Of a stretch of DNA of 57,016 nucleotides, positions 48,465 through 56,807 are shown in pieces. Within the stretch, counting starts at the first letter, position 1; each line of letters begins with the position of its first letter. Source of the stretch: Gammaproteobacteria bacterium. Lineage in GTDB: Bacteria; Pseudomonadota; Gammaproteobacteria; JADZEE01. The stretch covers positions 1-57,016 of the forward strand of contig JADZEE010000081.1 of the NCBI GenBank assembly GCA_020850735.1, in the 5' to 3' direction. Under the pieces are notes generated by a model. That model searched no databases and was not told the DNA's origin. It worked only from the letters and a program-made list of their open reading frames with translations. The translations under genes and the position numbers were made by a program.

Positions 48465-49442
48465 TCACGGCAGCAGCACGGTCGAGCCGGTGGTGGCCCG
48501 GCTTTCCAGCGCGCGGTGCGCCGCCGCCGCGTCGGCGAGCGCGTAGCGCTGGCCGATCTCGATCCGCACCGTGCCGGCACGCACCAGATCGAACAGCTCG
48601 GTCGCACCGGCCTCGAGCTCGGCGCGCTCACCGGCATACACGAACAGTGTCGGGCGGGTGAGGTACAGCGCCCCTTTCTGCGACAGCACACCGATGTCGA
48701 GCGGCGGCACCGCGCCCGAGGACTGGCCGAAGCTCACCATCATGCCGCGCGGGCGCAGACACTCGAGCGAGCGCAGGAAAGTGTCCTTGCCGACCGAATC
48801 GTAGACCACCGGCAGCCCGGCGCCACCGGTCAGTTCACGTACCCGGGTGACGAAGTCCTCCCGGGTGTAGACGATCGGGTGATCGCAACCATGGGCACGC
48901 GCCAGCTCGGCCTTCGCATCGCTCGACACCGTGCCGATCACGGTCGCGCCCAGATGCCTGGCCCACTGGCAGGTGATGAGTCCGACTCCGCCGGCGGCGG
49001 CATGCACGAGGATGGTTTCACCCGCCTGCACGCGGTAGGTCCGGCGCAGCAGGTACCAGGCCGTGAGGCCCTTGAGCAGCAGCGCCGCGGCGGTCTGATC
49101 GTCAATGCCGGCGGGGATCTTCACCAGCGCCCTGGCCGGCACGATCCGCACCTGCGCATAACTGCCGAGCGGCGCCGTGCAGTAGCCGACGTGATCGCCC
49201 GCGGCAAGACCCTCGACCCCCTCGCCCACCGCCTCGACGACGCCGGCCGCTTCGAAACCGGGTGTGAACGGCAGTGCCGGCGCCTTGTACAGGCCGGTGC
49301 GGAAATACACGTCGATGAAGTTCAAGCCGATGGCGCCGTGGCGGACGCGGACCTCGCCGGCCGCGGGCGCGCCGACGTCGACCTGCTCGTATTGCATCAC
49401 TTCGGGACCACCGGTGGCGTGGACCCTGATCGCCTTGGGCAT
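48465..49442 (-). CDS. qor: Quinone oxidoreductase (zinc-independent MDR family)
   Basis: 325 aa from ATG 49442 with AGGAG upstream. MPKAIRVHATGGPEVMQYE, the GLNFIDVYFRTGLYK motif of quinone reductases, and nucleotide motif AAAGGVGLITCQWA are typical of QorA. No structural zinc cysteines. It reduces quinones with NADPH. It lies 138 nt downstream of imuB on the same strand and may be read with the SOS operon or alone. Confidence 0.92.
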   Translation of the reverse strand: MPKAIRVHATGGPEVMQYEQVDVGAPAAGEVRVRHGAIGLNFIDVYFRTGLYKAPALPFTPGFEAAGVVEAVGEGVEGLAAGDHVGYCTAPLGSYAQVRIVPARALVKIPAGIDDQTAAALLLKGLTAWYLLRRTYRVQAGETILVHAAAGGVGLITCQWARHLGATVIGTVSSDAKAELARAHGCDHPIVYTREDFVTRVRELTGGAGLPVVYDSVGKDTFLRSLECLRPRGMMVSFGQSSGAVPPLDIGVLSQKGALYLTRPTLFVYAGERAELEAGATELFDLVRAGTVRIEIGQRYALADAAAAHRALESRATTGSTVLLP

Positions 49443-49580
49443 GCGCGCTCCTTCTGTGCGGGTTGGTGCGCCCATTGTAGGGAATGCGCGCGGTCCGCTC
49501 ATCGCTGCCGTCATGCCGCGCCCCGGAGCACGCGCCGGGCGCCGCACCGGGGCCGGGCGCCAGCCGGCGGGCGCAGGTGT

Positions 49581-51152
49581 TCACTCGAAAATGCCGTGTA
49601 CGTACCAGCGGCGATCGCGCAGGTCGCGGTAGACCCAGAAGCGGCTGCCGGCCGGATTCTCAGCGACGAAATAATCGCGGGCGACGTCGCTGCCGTCCCA
49701 CCAGCCGCTCTCGATACGCTCGCGCTCCGCACCGAGCACGAGCCGCCCCCCGAGCCAGGGCTGCGCAGCGACGATCTCGAGCGGGCGCGGCGCGGCGAGC
49801 AGCCACAACGGTCGCGACCGGGACACCGGCAGGGCCCCGGTGCTGCCGGGTTCGCACGTGCGCCAGGCGTATTCCGGCCGGTGCTCGGCGACCAGGCACA
49901 GGCCGGTGATCGCCTCCTCGCCCAGGCGCGCACGCAGGCGTTCGACCAGCGACGTCCGCTCGCGCTCGACCGCGGCGGGAGTATCGGCGAACAGATCTCC
50001 GCTCAGGTCCGCAAGCGGCACGATCCCGGCGGCTTCCAAAACGAGCGCCACGACCGGCGCCGCGAGCCGGGTGCCTTCGAGACGCTCACGCAGCAGCCCG
50101 AGCAACCGGTCGGCGTCGCGATCCGGGGCGAGCAGACCGATCGTCAACACGGTTGCCGCCTTGTCCGGATGCTCGAGCCGCCAGTGCAAGCGCGCCACTC
50201 CGGCACCGCGGCCGCGCAGAAAACCGGCGAGCGCGAGCAACTGGCGGCGGCCGACGAACGCGAGCGGGCCGGCATGCGTCACTGCGTCCGGCAGCTCGAT
50301 GCGCTGTACGAATGACGCCGGCGGCACGTACGCACGGCGCGGATCCGGGCACCGTCCATAGGCACGATCGAGCATGACCACGAGTTCGCGGCCGAAACGG
50401 CGCGCGAGCCCGCCGCGCGGCAACCGCGCGAGCGCCCCGAGCGTGTGCACACCGAAACCGCGACAGGCTTCGTGCACGCGCGGATCGCAATCGATCGCCT
50501 CCACCGGCAGCGCCGCCAGCGCACCGGCCAGGCGTGCCGGCTCCGCGACGTGAACCCGCGTCCCGGCGCGGGCGAACCAGGTCGCGGCGAGCGGCGTCGG
50601 CGCCGAGGCGAGGCGGTAGTGGTGACCGATAGCCGTGAACCCGGCACGCAGCTGCGCGAGCAGCGGCGCGAAACCGCCGAACAGCCCGAGACTGCCGCGC
50701 AGCTCGAGCAGCAGCGTCGCCGGCGCGACCGGCACCACCTCCGGCGTGAACGGGCCGGCGAAGGCAGCGAGATGCCCGAGCGCATCGGTCTCGGCCCGTG
50801 TGTCGCGCACGAATGCACGCACGGTGCCGAGCGCGTGCGCCGCGCTCGCCTGCATGCCAACCGCGACACCGAGCGTACGCGCGGCATCGCTCGCGCCGAT
50901 CACGCGCTGATCACGCCCCTTGCCGCCGACGACGATGCAGGCACCGGCCGCCTCGGTGGCACGCGTGAACACCTCGATCGGCAGGTGCGGGAAGTGCACA
51001 CCGAGCCACAACGGCACCGGCTGCGGGCGCCGTCCCGTGCCCCGGGTGTCGTCACCACCCCGCGGCGCAGCCGTCGCCACCGCCAGCGGGCCACGCCGTC
51101 GCCGCCGTGTTCCGGACGCCATGCTCGAAACCCGCGCCCCGTCGTCACGCAC
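49581..51152 (-). CDS. imuB: ImuB, Y-family polymerase-like mutasome protein
   Basis: 523 aa from GTG 51152, chosen for its ribosome-binding site AAGGTAGG; ATG 51122 is an alternative. The Y-family fold is visible (PLWLGVHFPHLPIEVF, LGVAVGMQASAAHAL, LLLELRGSLGLFGG, GFGVHTLGALARLPRGGLARRFG) but catalytic acidic residues are replaced, as is usual for ImuB. ImuB acts as an adaptor linking ImuA and DnaE2 to the beta clamp in SOS mutagenesis. The C-terminus (WYVHGIFE) is as in the family. Fourth gene of the intI-led operon. Confidence 0.92.
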   Translation of the reverse strand: MRDDGARVSSMASGTRRRRRGPLAVATAAPRGGDDTRGTGRRPQPVPLWLGVHFPHLPIEVFTRATEAAGACIVVGGKGRDQRVIGASDAARTLGVAVGMQASAAHALGTVRAFVRDTRAETDALGHLAAFAGPFTPEVVPVAPATLLLELRGSLGLFGGFAPLLAQLRAGFTAIGHHYRLASAPTPLAATWFARAGTRVHVAEPARLAGALAALPVEAIDCDPRVHEACRGFGVHTLGALARLPRGGLARRFGRELVVMLDRAYGRCPDPRRAYVPPASFVQRIELPDAVTHAGPLAFVGRRQLLALAGFLRGRGAGVARLHWRLEHPDKAATVLTIGLLAPDRDADRLLGLLRERLEGTRLAAPVVALVLEAAGIVPLADLSGDLFADTPAAVERERTSLVERLRARLGEEAITGLCLVAEHRPEYAWRTCEPGSTGALPVSRSRPLWLLAAPRPLEIVAAQPWLGGRLVLGAERERIESGWWDGSDVARDYFVAENPAGSRFWVYRDLRDRRWYVHGIFE

Positions 51153-51180
51153 AATGGCCTACCTTCCGATCCCATCCCGT

Positions 51181-51864
51181 TCAGTCGCGTCGTGCATCCC
51201 GGCCCTCACCCCCGCCCCTCTCCCCGTGGGAGCACGGTGCATGGCGTGCCGGGATGCGCAGCGACGGACTATTCGCAGCGCCCCGGATCTTGACGATGCG
51301 CAACGCCGTATCGCCGCCGATGGCATCGACGAGGATGCGCACCGCGGCCGGGGACGGCGCGGCGGCGGCGTCACGGGAACGGAACAGCACACCGAGCGCA
51401 TCACCCGCATCCGCGGCGAGCTGCAGGCGCCGCAGCGCAGTCATGTCGATGGGATCGATCCAGGCGAGCACCGCGGCCGCGGCCCCGGATCGCAGGGCCT
51501 GCTCGCAGGCCCACAGCGACAGCCGGCCACCACGATCCGCACGCCGCCGACTGACCACCAGCACGCGCGCGAGATCGATCCCGGCCGCGGCGAGCGCCGG
51601 CGCATACGGTATGTGCGGCGGGGCGACGAACACGATCCAGCGCCCTTCCCCGCCCAGGCGCACGAGCGCGGGCAACAGCACGGCCAGCGCACCCATGCCC
51701 TCGCCGGCAACGAGCATCTCGATCAGTGCGCCGCGCGGCCAGCCGCCACCGGGCAGACAGGCATCGAGCATCGCCCAGCCACTCGGGACCCCGGGCCGCG
51801 CCGCAGGGGCGCACTCCCGTGCGCGCCACACATCGGCACGCGCGAGCACGTCGTCGAGGCTCAT
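51181..51864 (-). CDS. imuA: ImuA, SOS mutasome protein
   Basis: 227 aa; ATG 51864 overlaps the lexA stop (ATGA), so the two are co-translated. RecA/SulA-like region: [71 protein letters not shown]. The canonical Walker A is degenerate, as in ImuA proteins. The last ~35 residues come from a low-complexity stretch (51181-51290) that may be recently acquired. It modulates RecA/ImuB activity in SOS mutagenesis. Confidence 0.9.
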   Translation of the reverse strand: MSLDDVLARADVWRARECAPAARPGVPSGWAMLDACLPGGGWPRGALIEMLVAGEGMGALAVLLPALVRLGGEGRWIVFVAPPHIPYAPALAAAGIDLARVLVVSRRRADRGGRLSLWACEQALRSGAAAAVLAWIDPIDMTALRRLQLAADAGDALGVLFRSRDAAAAPSPAAVRILVDAIGGDTALRIVKIRGAANSPSLRIPARHAPCSHGERGGGEGRDARRD

Positions 51865-52466
51865 AGAGGCGTCTTGTTGCGCAGAACGCCGACACCGAGC
51901 CCCTCGATAACGAGCTCGGTCCGGCGCAGATCGACTTCGATGGGCTCGAAGTCCGGGTTCTCGGGCAGCAGGCGCACGCGGTTGCCGCGGCGACGAAAAC
52001 GCTTGACCGTCACCTCGCCGTCGAGGCGGGCAACCACGATCTGGCCGTTGACCGCCTCGCGCGCGATGTGCACGGCGAGCAGATCGCCGTCGAGAATGCC
52101 GGCGTCGCGCATGCTCTGACCGCGCACGCGCAGGAAGTAATCCGCACGCGGACGGAACACCCGCGGCTCGATGGCGTGATACTCCTCGATGTGCTGCTCG
52201 GCGAGGATCGGGCTGCCGGCCGCGACCCGGCCGATCACCGGGATACCCTTTGTCCTGCCGCCCTTGACCACGATCCCGCGCGAGGCCCCGGGCACCATCT
52301 CGATCGCGCCCTTGCGCGCCAGCGCGCGCAGATGCTCCTCGGCCGCGTTCGGCGAGCGGAAACCGAGCGCGGTGCAGATCTCCGCGCGCGTGGGTGGCAT
52401 GCCGCTGTCGGCGATGCAGTCACGGATGAACCCGAGGATCTCGGCCTGGCGGGTGGTGAGATTCAT
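51861..52466 (-). CDS. lexA: LexA repressor
   Basis: 201 aa, all functional parts present: winged HTH (about 1-69, [27 protein letters not shown]), cleavage site Ala83-Gly84 in VAAGSP, nucleophile Ser118 ([10 protein letters not shown]) and Lys155 (EVTVKRF). It represses SOS genes until self-cleavage is stimulated by RecA. It starts only 21 nt after the intI stop and has no LexA box of its own, so it is apparently transcribed and autoregulated from the intI promoter. It overlaps imuA. Confidence 0.96.
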   Translation of the reverse strand: MNLTTRQAEILGFIRDCIADSGMPPTRAEICTALGFRSPNAAEEHLRALARKGAIEMVPGASRGIVVKGGRTKGIPVIGRVAAGSPILAEQHIEEYHAIEPRVFRPRADYFLRVRGQSMRDAGILDGDLLAVHIAREAVNGQIVVARLDGEVTVKRFRRRGNRVRLLPENPDFEPIEVDLRRTELVIEGLGVGVLRNKTPL

Positions 52467-52487
52467 CGCGCTGCCTCCAGCGTCAGA

Positions 52488-53549
52488 TCAAAGCGCAGCA
52501 ACGATTTCCGCCGGGCGCTGGCGGAGCGCTGAATAAAACGCGCGGCTTTCCTCCACCACCGGCGCACGTCCGAGCACCGCCCCGAGCGGGCTTTTCACCG
52601 CCAGGCCACCGCGCTGGATCACGTGCGTGTAGATCTGGGTCGTTCGCACGTCGTTGTGACCGAGCTGCTCCTGCACCGTACGAATGTCCGCGCCGCGTTC
52701 GAGCAAATGGGTGGCGAACGAATGCCGCAAGGTGTGGCAGCTCGCCGGCTTGACGATCCCGGCCTTGCGCATTGCGATGCGCACCGCCCGCTGCACCGAG
52801 CTCTCATCGGCGTGATGACGCCGGCGCACACCGGAACGCGGATCGGGGCTGTACTTCGAGGAAACGAACACGTACTGCCATCCCCACGCGCAAGCCGCGT
52901 TCGGATACTTGCGCGCCAGCGCGTAAGGCAGGTAGACCGATCCGCAGCCCATGGCCAGATCCTTCTCGAAAAGCGTCTTGCGATTCTCCAGATGCCGGTG
53001 CAGCGGCACGATCAGCTCGTCCGGCAGGGTGACGACCCGATCCTTGGCACCCTTGCCGTCGCGCACCAGAAGCGCACGATGGTCGAAATCCAGATCCTTC
53101 ACCCGCAGCCGCACGCTCTCCAGAAGCCGCAACCCCGAACCGTACTGCAGGCAGGCGATCAACCAGTGCACGCCGTCGATATGGCGCAGCATGCCTGCCA
53201 CCTCCTCGAGCGTGAGCACCACCGGCAGCCGCTGCGGCTTCCTGGCGCGCACGACGTGGGTCATCTCGCCGAGCGGCCGATCAAGCACGATCCTGTACAG
53301 GAAAACGAGCGCGTTGAGCGCCTGGTTCTGCGTGCTCGCCGCCACCTCCCCCGCCACCGCCAGGTGAGTCAGGAAAGCCGCGACCTGCTCCTCGCCCATA
53401 TCGAGCGGATGGCGCTTGCCGTGAAAGAGGATGAAACGCCTGATCCACTGCACGTAGGCCTGCTCGGTCCGGATGCTGTAGTGCCGCACCCGGATCGCCG
53501 CGCGGACCTGGTCGAGCAGAGACGGCCCGGTTGAAATCGCCATCGCCAT
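52488..53549 (-). CDS. intI: Integron integrase IntI
   Basis: 353 aa tyrosine recombinase. Catalytic residues: Arg141 (GSGLRLLE), His272 and Arg275 ([11 protein letters not shown]), His298 (LGHNDVRTT), Tyr307 (IYTHV). The IntI-specific insert at about 200-235 ([15 protein letters not shown]) separates it from XerC/D. It exchanges cassettes at attI and attC sites, which follow divergently. ATG 53549 or 53543 starts. It heads an operon with lexA, imuA and imuB and has a LexA box 12 nt upstream. Confidence 0.97.
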   Translation of the reverse strand: MAMAISTGPSLLDQVRAAIRVRHYSIRTEQAYVQWIRRFILFHGKRHPLDMGEEQVAAFLTHLAVAGEVAASTQNQALNALVFLYRIVLDRPLGEMTHVVRARKPQRLPVVLTLEEVAGMLRHIDGVHWLIACLQYGSGLRLLESVRLRVKDLDFDHRALLVRDGKGAKDRVVTLPDELIVPLHRHLENRKTLFEKDLAMGCGSVYLPYALARKYPNAACAWGWQYVFVSSKYSPDPRSGVRRRHHADESSVQRAVRIAMRKAGIVKPASCHTLRHSFATHLLERGADIRTVQEQLGHNDVRTTQIYTHVIQRGGLAVKSPLGAVLGRAPVVEESRAFYSALRQRPAEIVAAL

Positions 53550-53561
53550 GCCCTCGAGTTA

Positions 53562-53596
53562 CTGTATATAAATACAGATTCCGGGGCGGTCGTCAA
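53562..53596 (-). promoter_or_regulatory. LexA-controlled promoter of the intI-lexA-imuAB operon
   Basis: LexA box CTGTATATAAATACAG (53562-53577, perfect CTGT-N8-ACAG). On the minus strand TTGACG (53596-53591) with a 16-nt spacer to TATTTA (53574-53569) puts the -10 inside the box, so bound LexA should block polymerase. Confidence 0.85.
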
Positions 53597-53611
53597 CCCC
53601 CGGTCTCGCGC

Positions 53612-53649
53612 CTGCGGGACAACACGGGAGATTCCCGTATATCCCGCAG
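53612..53649. repeat. Nested palindrome in the attI region
   Basis: Outer arms CTGCGGGA (53612-53619) and TCCCGCAG (53642-53649) enclose the inner palindrome ACGGGA-GAT-TCCCGT (53624-53638). The inner palindrome recurs exactly at 53803-53817. Possible binding site for integrase or another regulator. Confidence 0.8.
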
Positions 53650-53802
53650 CGGCGACCTTCGACCCGACCTCCCGGCAGCCGCGGCCAGCGCTCCCTAAGC
53701 AACTGAAATTCGGCGGCCTTCCATCCACCCGAGCGCCGTCTATACTCATCCAGATGGACCAACACCCTTCGCGGGATAGACGGGACCCTCCTGTGTTTAA
53801 CC

Positions 53803-53817
53803 ACGGGAGATTCCCGT
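53803..53817. repeat. Second copy of the attI-region palindrome
   Basis: ACGGGAGATTCCCGT, identical to 53624-53638 and 179 bp from it. It lies 10 bp before the presumed attI crossover point, as direct integrase sites do in known attI, though the sequence differs. Confidence 0.75.
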
Positions 53818-53826
53818 CGACTCAAT

Positions 53827-53833
53827 GTTGAGC
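53827..53833 (+). other. Presumed attI core site
   Basis: GTTGAGC fits the core GTTRRRY and is the only such match between the intI promoter and the first cassette. Crossover would be after the G at 53827. Assignment is by position and consensus. Confidence 0.45.
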
Positions 53834-53859
53834 TGCGTCACCTGGGCGGAACTGACACG

Positions 53860-54111
53860 ATGCTTCAACGGCTGACGCAGCGCTCTGGTTTCTCGTCACT
53901 GACACCCGCTTCGTTTGCTGGCGGCCCTTCTGTCACCGGCAGGCGCGGCTGGGAACGCGTTTCCCGAGTCTTGGCCATTCCATTGCGCCGCGCACGGCGC
54001 TCCGTCAGGGATGCCCTGATTGGCAAGCTCCCGATCCTCGGCGCAAACTTTCCCAATGAACGTTGCGCCCAACCAGCCGCTCAACCCGACGCGCTGACGC
54101 GCGCGGGTTAG
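53860..54111 (+). CDS. Possible ORF of cassette 1
   Basis: 83 codons ending inside the attC stem, as cassette ORFs often do. The product (MLQRLTQRSGFSSLTPASFAG..., Arg/Ala-rich) is not recognised and the ribosome-binding site is weak. Overlapping frames on the other strand are also open. Cassette 1 (about 53828-54118) may hold no translated gene. Confidence 0.25.
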   Translation: MLQRLTQRSGFSSLTPASFAGGPSVTGRRGWERVSRVLAIPLRRARRSVRDALIGKLPILGANFPNERCAQPAAQPDALTRAG

Positions 54112-54124
54112 CGGCGCGTTAGGC
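54067..54124 (+). other. attC site 1
   Basis: 58 bp. R'' GCCCAAC (54067-54073) and R' GTTAGGC (54118-54124); inner arms CCGCTCAACCCG and CGGGTTAGCGG pair with one extrahelical base, as in genuine attC sites. Ends cassette 1. Confidence 0.88.
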
Positions 54125-54145
54125 GTCACAGAAAGGAGCAGTGTC

Positions 54146-54712
54146 ATGAAGATTGTCAACTACGATAATTTCGGTGCGGCGCTGTCCCCGTTGCTTGCCA
54201 TCGCGCGAAAAGAAGGCCGAACAAAGGAATACCTTGACGGTTTAACCAGTGGCTTTCACCAAGCTAGCCCTTCTCTGCCGGCTAGGCCGAACATTCCTCA
54301 AGAACCGAAGAGGCGAAAGGCCGAGGCCCCGGGCTTCAATGTCCGCGATGTGAATAATGGCGTCATAGGAATATCGGGGCCAACGCACCACTTTCGCGAG
54401 GAGTTGAAGCGACTAGGTGGTCGCTGGAATCCCACCACTAAGGAGTGGATTTTTCCAAAGCGCTCTCTCCCCGCACTAAAGAACGATGAAGAGCTAAATA
54501 GATTAGAAGAAAGGGGTGTTAGCCTCTGGGAAGCAAAATCGGCAGAAACCGAAGAGGAATTTGCGGCACGTCATCGAGCTTGGACGGATAAAGCCGAAGA
54601 CTACAAAGCCTTGATGGAAGATTGGGAGAGTCGTGTCGCCGAGTATAGGGCCGGATATGCTCGCGGTGCGGAACGAAGGCATCGTACTCCAATGGGGAAA
54701 GCTTTCAGATGA
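54146..54712 (+). CDS. Cassette 2 protein with GGRWNP motif
   Basis: 188 aa with AGGAG before ATG 54146. The centre (about 76-105) has the pattern ISGPT...LKRLGGRWNPTTKEWIFP, a motif also seen in phage, plasmid and helicase-associated proteins where a chain folds around a GG(R/K)W loop. The C-terminal ~70 residues are charged and helical (EEEFAARHRAWTDKAEDYK), likely a coiled coil. Function unknown; could be nucleic-acid related. Codon use is less GC-biased than in the chromosome, a sign of transfer. Confidence 0.8.
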   Translation: MKIVNYDNFGAALSPLLAIARKEGRTKEYLDGLTSGFHQASPSLPARPNIPQEPKRRKAEAPGFNVRDVNNGVIGISGPTHHFREELKRLGGRWNPTTKEWIFPKRSLPALKNDEELNRLEERGVSLWEAKSAETEEEFAARHRAWTDKAEDYKALMEDWESRVAEYRAGYARGAERRHRTPMGKAFR

Positions 54713-54776
54713 TGCAGTGGCTGCTTAAAAGAAGAATTCTCAGCTGAGCGGCCGGGCGGATAGGTAACAGCGTGAC

Positions 54777-54845
54777 GCCTAACCAGCCGTTGCAGCGGAC
54801 CGCTCCGCGCTGCGCGCTCCGCAGCCGCTGAACGGCGCGTTCGGC
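54777..54845 (+). other. attC site 2
   Basis: 69 bp. R'' GCCTAAC (54777-54783), R' GTTCGGC (54839-54845, one position off the GTTRRRY consensus); arms CCGTTGCAGCGG and CCGCTGAACGG pair with one extrahelical base. Ends cassette 2. Confidence 0.87.
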
Positions 54846-54875
54846 GTCATAACAACGACCGTTTTAGGAGTCGAA

Positions 54876-56120
54876 ATGTTCGGCAGTATCGACAAAAGCA
54901 AAGGCCTCCTCTTTGTCACTTACGATCTCGGGCAATCGCTGCAGAATACGCAGCAAAAGATGCGTGAGGAGATTGAGGGTCTGGATGGCAACCGGTTACT
55001 CAACACGCCCGTCACCGATCTTGTGACGTATTGTGTCGAGAAATACAAGATCGAACCGGTCACCCTCCTGAAGGAAGGTTGGTACGCCGACACCAAAGAA
55101 GTTCGGGTCGATGTCCGCTACGATCCAATGCGTTGGATAGATGACAAGAGCAAACCGGCTCTTGTCGCAGGTGAACGGACGGAAGTGCGCATTCCGTTCG
55201 AGGGCGAATCCGAACTCTTCTATTCGCGCTCAAACACGTTCAACATGAATCCACCGCGCGCCGCTATCCAAGGAAACGAACTCGTTCTCCGCTATGAGAT
55301 GCCGTCGGACGCTCCGCGAGATGTCCGCCCGCTTGTAGACCAGGACATGGCTGCTATCGAACAGCATATCGGCTGGCAGCGACCCATGATCGACGCCCAC
55401 AACACGGCTCTTCCTGGGCTTGCCCAGAAGGTCATAGATAACCGACGCAAGCGCCTGCTGGCCCAATCCCAGCGTGCCGATGCCCTTGGCATTCCCGTGA
55501 AACGACGCGACGACGCGCCGCAAACCTATGCCATCCCTACCGTACGCAAGAAGGCAACCCCATCACTTCCGCCCGCAAGTTCAGCGAAGTTTGAGCCAGA
55601 ACCGACTTGGGGAATGGAGCAATACGAACAGGCCCTGAAGATCATGCAGGACATGGCGCTCGTGATGGAACGCAGTCCGGATGCCTTCAAGTCAATGGAT
55701 GAAGAAGCTCTGCGACAGCATTTTCTGGTCCAATTGAACGGCCAGTTCGAAGGCAAGGCGACCGGGGAAACTTTCAACATGAGCGGCAAGACGGACATCC
55801 TGTTGCGCGAAGGTAACCGTAACGTCTTCATCGCGGAATGCAAGTTCTGGAAGGGCCCAAAGGCTTTCGGAGAGGCAGTCGATCAACTCCTCGGCTACGC
55901 GACATGGCGCGATGGCAAGACTGTCATTCTCGTCTTCAATCGCGGAATCGACACAACCACAGTCCTCTCGGGCATCGATGCGACCGTCAAAGCTCATGCC
56001 AGTTTCAAGAACCGCGTCGAATGGAAGCATGAAAGCGGATTCCGGTATGCGCTTCGTAGTAGGGATGACGCAAACCGCGAACTGACACTGACTGTTCTGG
56101 TGTTTCAGGTTCCAAAGTAG
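54876..56120 (+). CDS. Cassette 3 PD-(D/E)XK nuclease-like protein
   Basis: 414 aa with AGGAG upstream. The C-terminal third has a restriction-endonuclease-fold signature: Asp307 in GKTDILL, then Glu321-x-Lys323 in VFIAECKFWKG, and Gln337 in AVDQLLGYATW, plus Glu298 before them; spacing fits a PD-(D/E)XK site. The N-terminal 260 residues have no recognised domain and contain an early beta-rich part (KEVRVDVRYDP) and a helical linker. A cassette-borne nuclease is a candidate anti-phage or toxin function. Lower GC than chromosomal genes. Confidence 0.82.
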   Translation: MFGSIDKSKGLLFVTYDLGQSLQNTQQKMREEIEGLDGNRLLNTPVTDLVTYCVEKYKIEPVTLLKEGWYADTKEVRVDVRYDPMRWIDDKSKPALVAGERTEVRIPFEGESELFYSRSNTFNMNPPRAAIQGNELVLRYEMPSDAPRDVRPLVDQDMAAIEQHIGWQRPMIDAHNTALPGLAQKVIDNRRKRLLAQSQRADALGIPVKRRDDAPQTYAIPTVRKKATPSLPPASSAKFEPEPTWGMEQYEQALKIMQDMALVMERSPDAFKSMDEEALRQHFLVQLNGQFEGKATGETFNMSGKTDILLREGNRNVFIAECKFWKGPKAFGEAVDQLLGYATWRDGKTVILVFNRGIDTTTVLSGIDATVKAHASFKNRVEWKHESGFRYALRSRDDANRELTLTVLVFQVPK

Positions 56121-56138
56121 TTCACTACAGCGCTCTCA

Positions 56139-56312
56139 ATGTCGGACTGGGAAACCGAGATAACAGCGCATTACCTTCGTCTGCCATGGCTGCAAATGTT
56201 GACAAAGACCGCCGAACAAATTGCTCCAGGCGACGTGCTAAGACGCACGCGCCTGAGCAATGGCGTGAGGCGGCACATTGATGGACCGCTTTTCCGAGCA
56301 GGCCGCCGATGA
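56139..56312 (+). CDS. Possible 57-aa ORF within cassette 3
   Basis: Begins MSDWETEITAHYLRLPWLQMLTKTAEQIAPG and ends GVRRHIDGPLFRAGRR. It fills the 160-nt gap between the nuclease and the next gene and overlaps that gene by 32 nt. The sequence has protein-like composition but the ribosome-binding site is poor. It may be real and translationally coupled, or a chance frame. Confidence 0.35.
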   Translation: MSDWETEITAHYLRLPWLQMLTKTAEQIAPGDVLRRTRLSNGVRRHIDGPLFRAGRR

Positions 56313-56724
56313 GTTTCTTGCCGCATTCCCCGAATGGCGGGAGTTCGCACGGTCAGAGCAGCGCGATGACGGCAGCTCGTACTTTGTGCTCCAGATCGAC
56401 CCACCTGCCCAGGCGGCGGTCGAACATGGCCTACTGGTGCACACGGACAACGACGAGGTTACCGTCGGGTTCGACTTCTATCATTCACACTTCGATTCCA
56501 TGGTCGGAGATGGCGAGCACTTTGGTACTACGGCGGCAGTTGCGCTTGTGCGGCAAATAGTCAGCGAGCGGGTGGCCGTCGTGTCCTGGTGGCTCGGCGA
56601 GTCATGGGCGGGGTCGTCTCAGATTGAAGCTGGTGCACAGCCAAGCGCCAAGTTCGTGAAGGACTACAGCCGCATTCGAGTGCGATCGTGGAAGGGTACG
56701 TTCAATGCGGATATTGGTGTCTAA
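56281..56724 (+). CDS. Small acidic cassette protein, unassigned
   Basis: 147 aa from ATG 56281 (a TTG precedes it). Acidic, soluble, with aromatic motifs WREFARSEQRDDGSSYFVLQID, VEHGLLVHTDNDEVTVGFDFYHSHFD, and VSWWLGESWAG. I recall proteins of this type in integron cassettes, always without assigned function; its size and charge would also suit an antitoxin or immunity protein. It lies in the same cassette as the nuclease-like gene, with no attC between. Confidence 0.75.
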   Translation: MDRFSEQAADEFLAAFPEWREFARSEQRDDGSSYFVLQIDPPAQAAVEHGLLVHTDNDEVTVGFDFYHSHFDSMVGDGEHFGTTAAVALVRQIVSERVAVVSWWLGESWAGSSQIEAGAQPSAKFVKDYSRIRVRSWKGTFNADIGV

Positions 56725-56742
56725 AGAGGCCCTGTGCCAGCC

Positions 56743-56807
56743 GCCTAACGAACAAGGTTAGATCGTGCGTCGCGAAGCGGCGCCACGATCTGAACCGTTT
56801 GTTGGAC
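56743..56807 (+). other. attC site 3
   Basis: 65 bp. R'' GCCTAAC (56743-56749), R' GTTGGAC (56801-56807); inner arms AAGGTTAGATCGTG and CACGATCTGAACC pair with an extrahelical base. Ends cassette 3. Confidence 0.87.

Noticed and set aside
51181..51290. REP-like element at the imuA 3' end (CCCTCACCCCCGCCCCTCTCCC-like text)
   Set aside because: It resembles common intergenic repeats, but no clear inverted partner or second copy is seen in the window; kept only as a comment on the imuA tail.
53896..54159. Minus-strand ORFs across cassette 1
   Set aside because: They run through the attC stem and into the ribosome-binding site of cassette 2; opposite-strand frames in attC-containing DNA are usually chance.
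56120..56280. A further attC between the nuclease gene and the 147-aa gene
   Set aside because: No RYYYAAC/GTTRRRY pair with complementary inner arms could be found in this interval.
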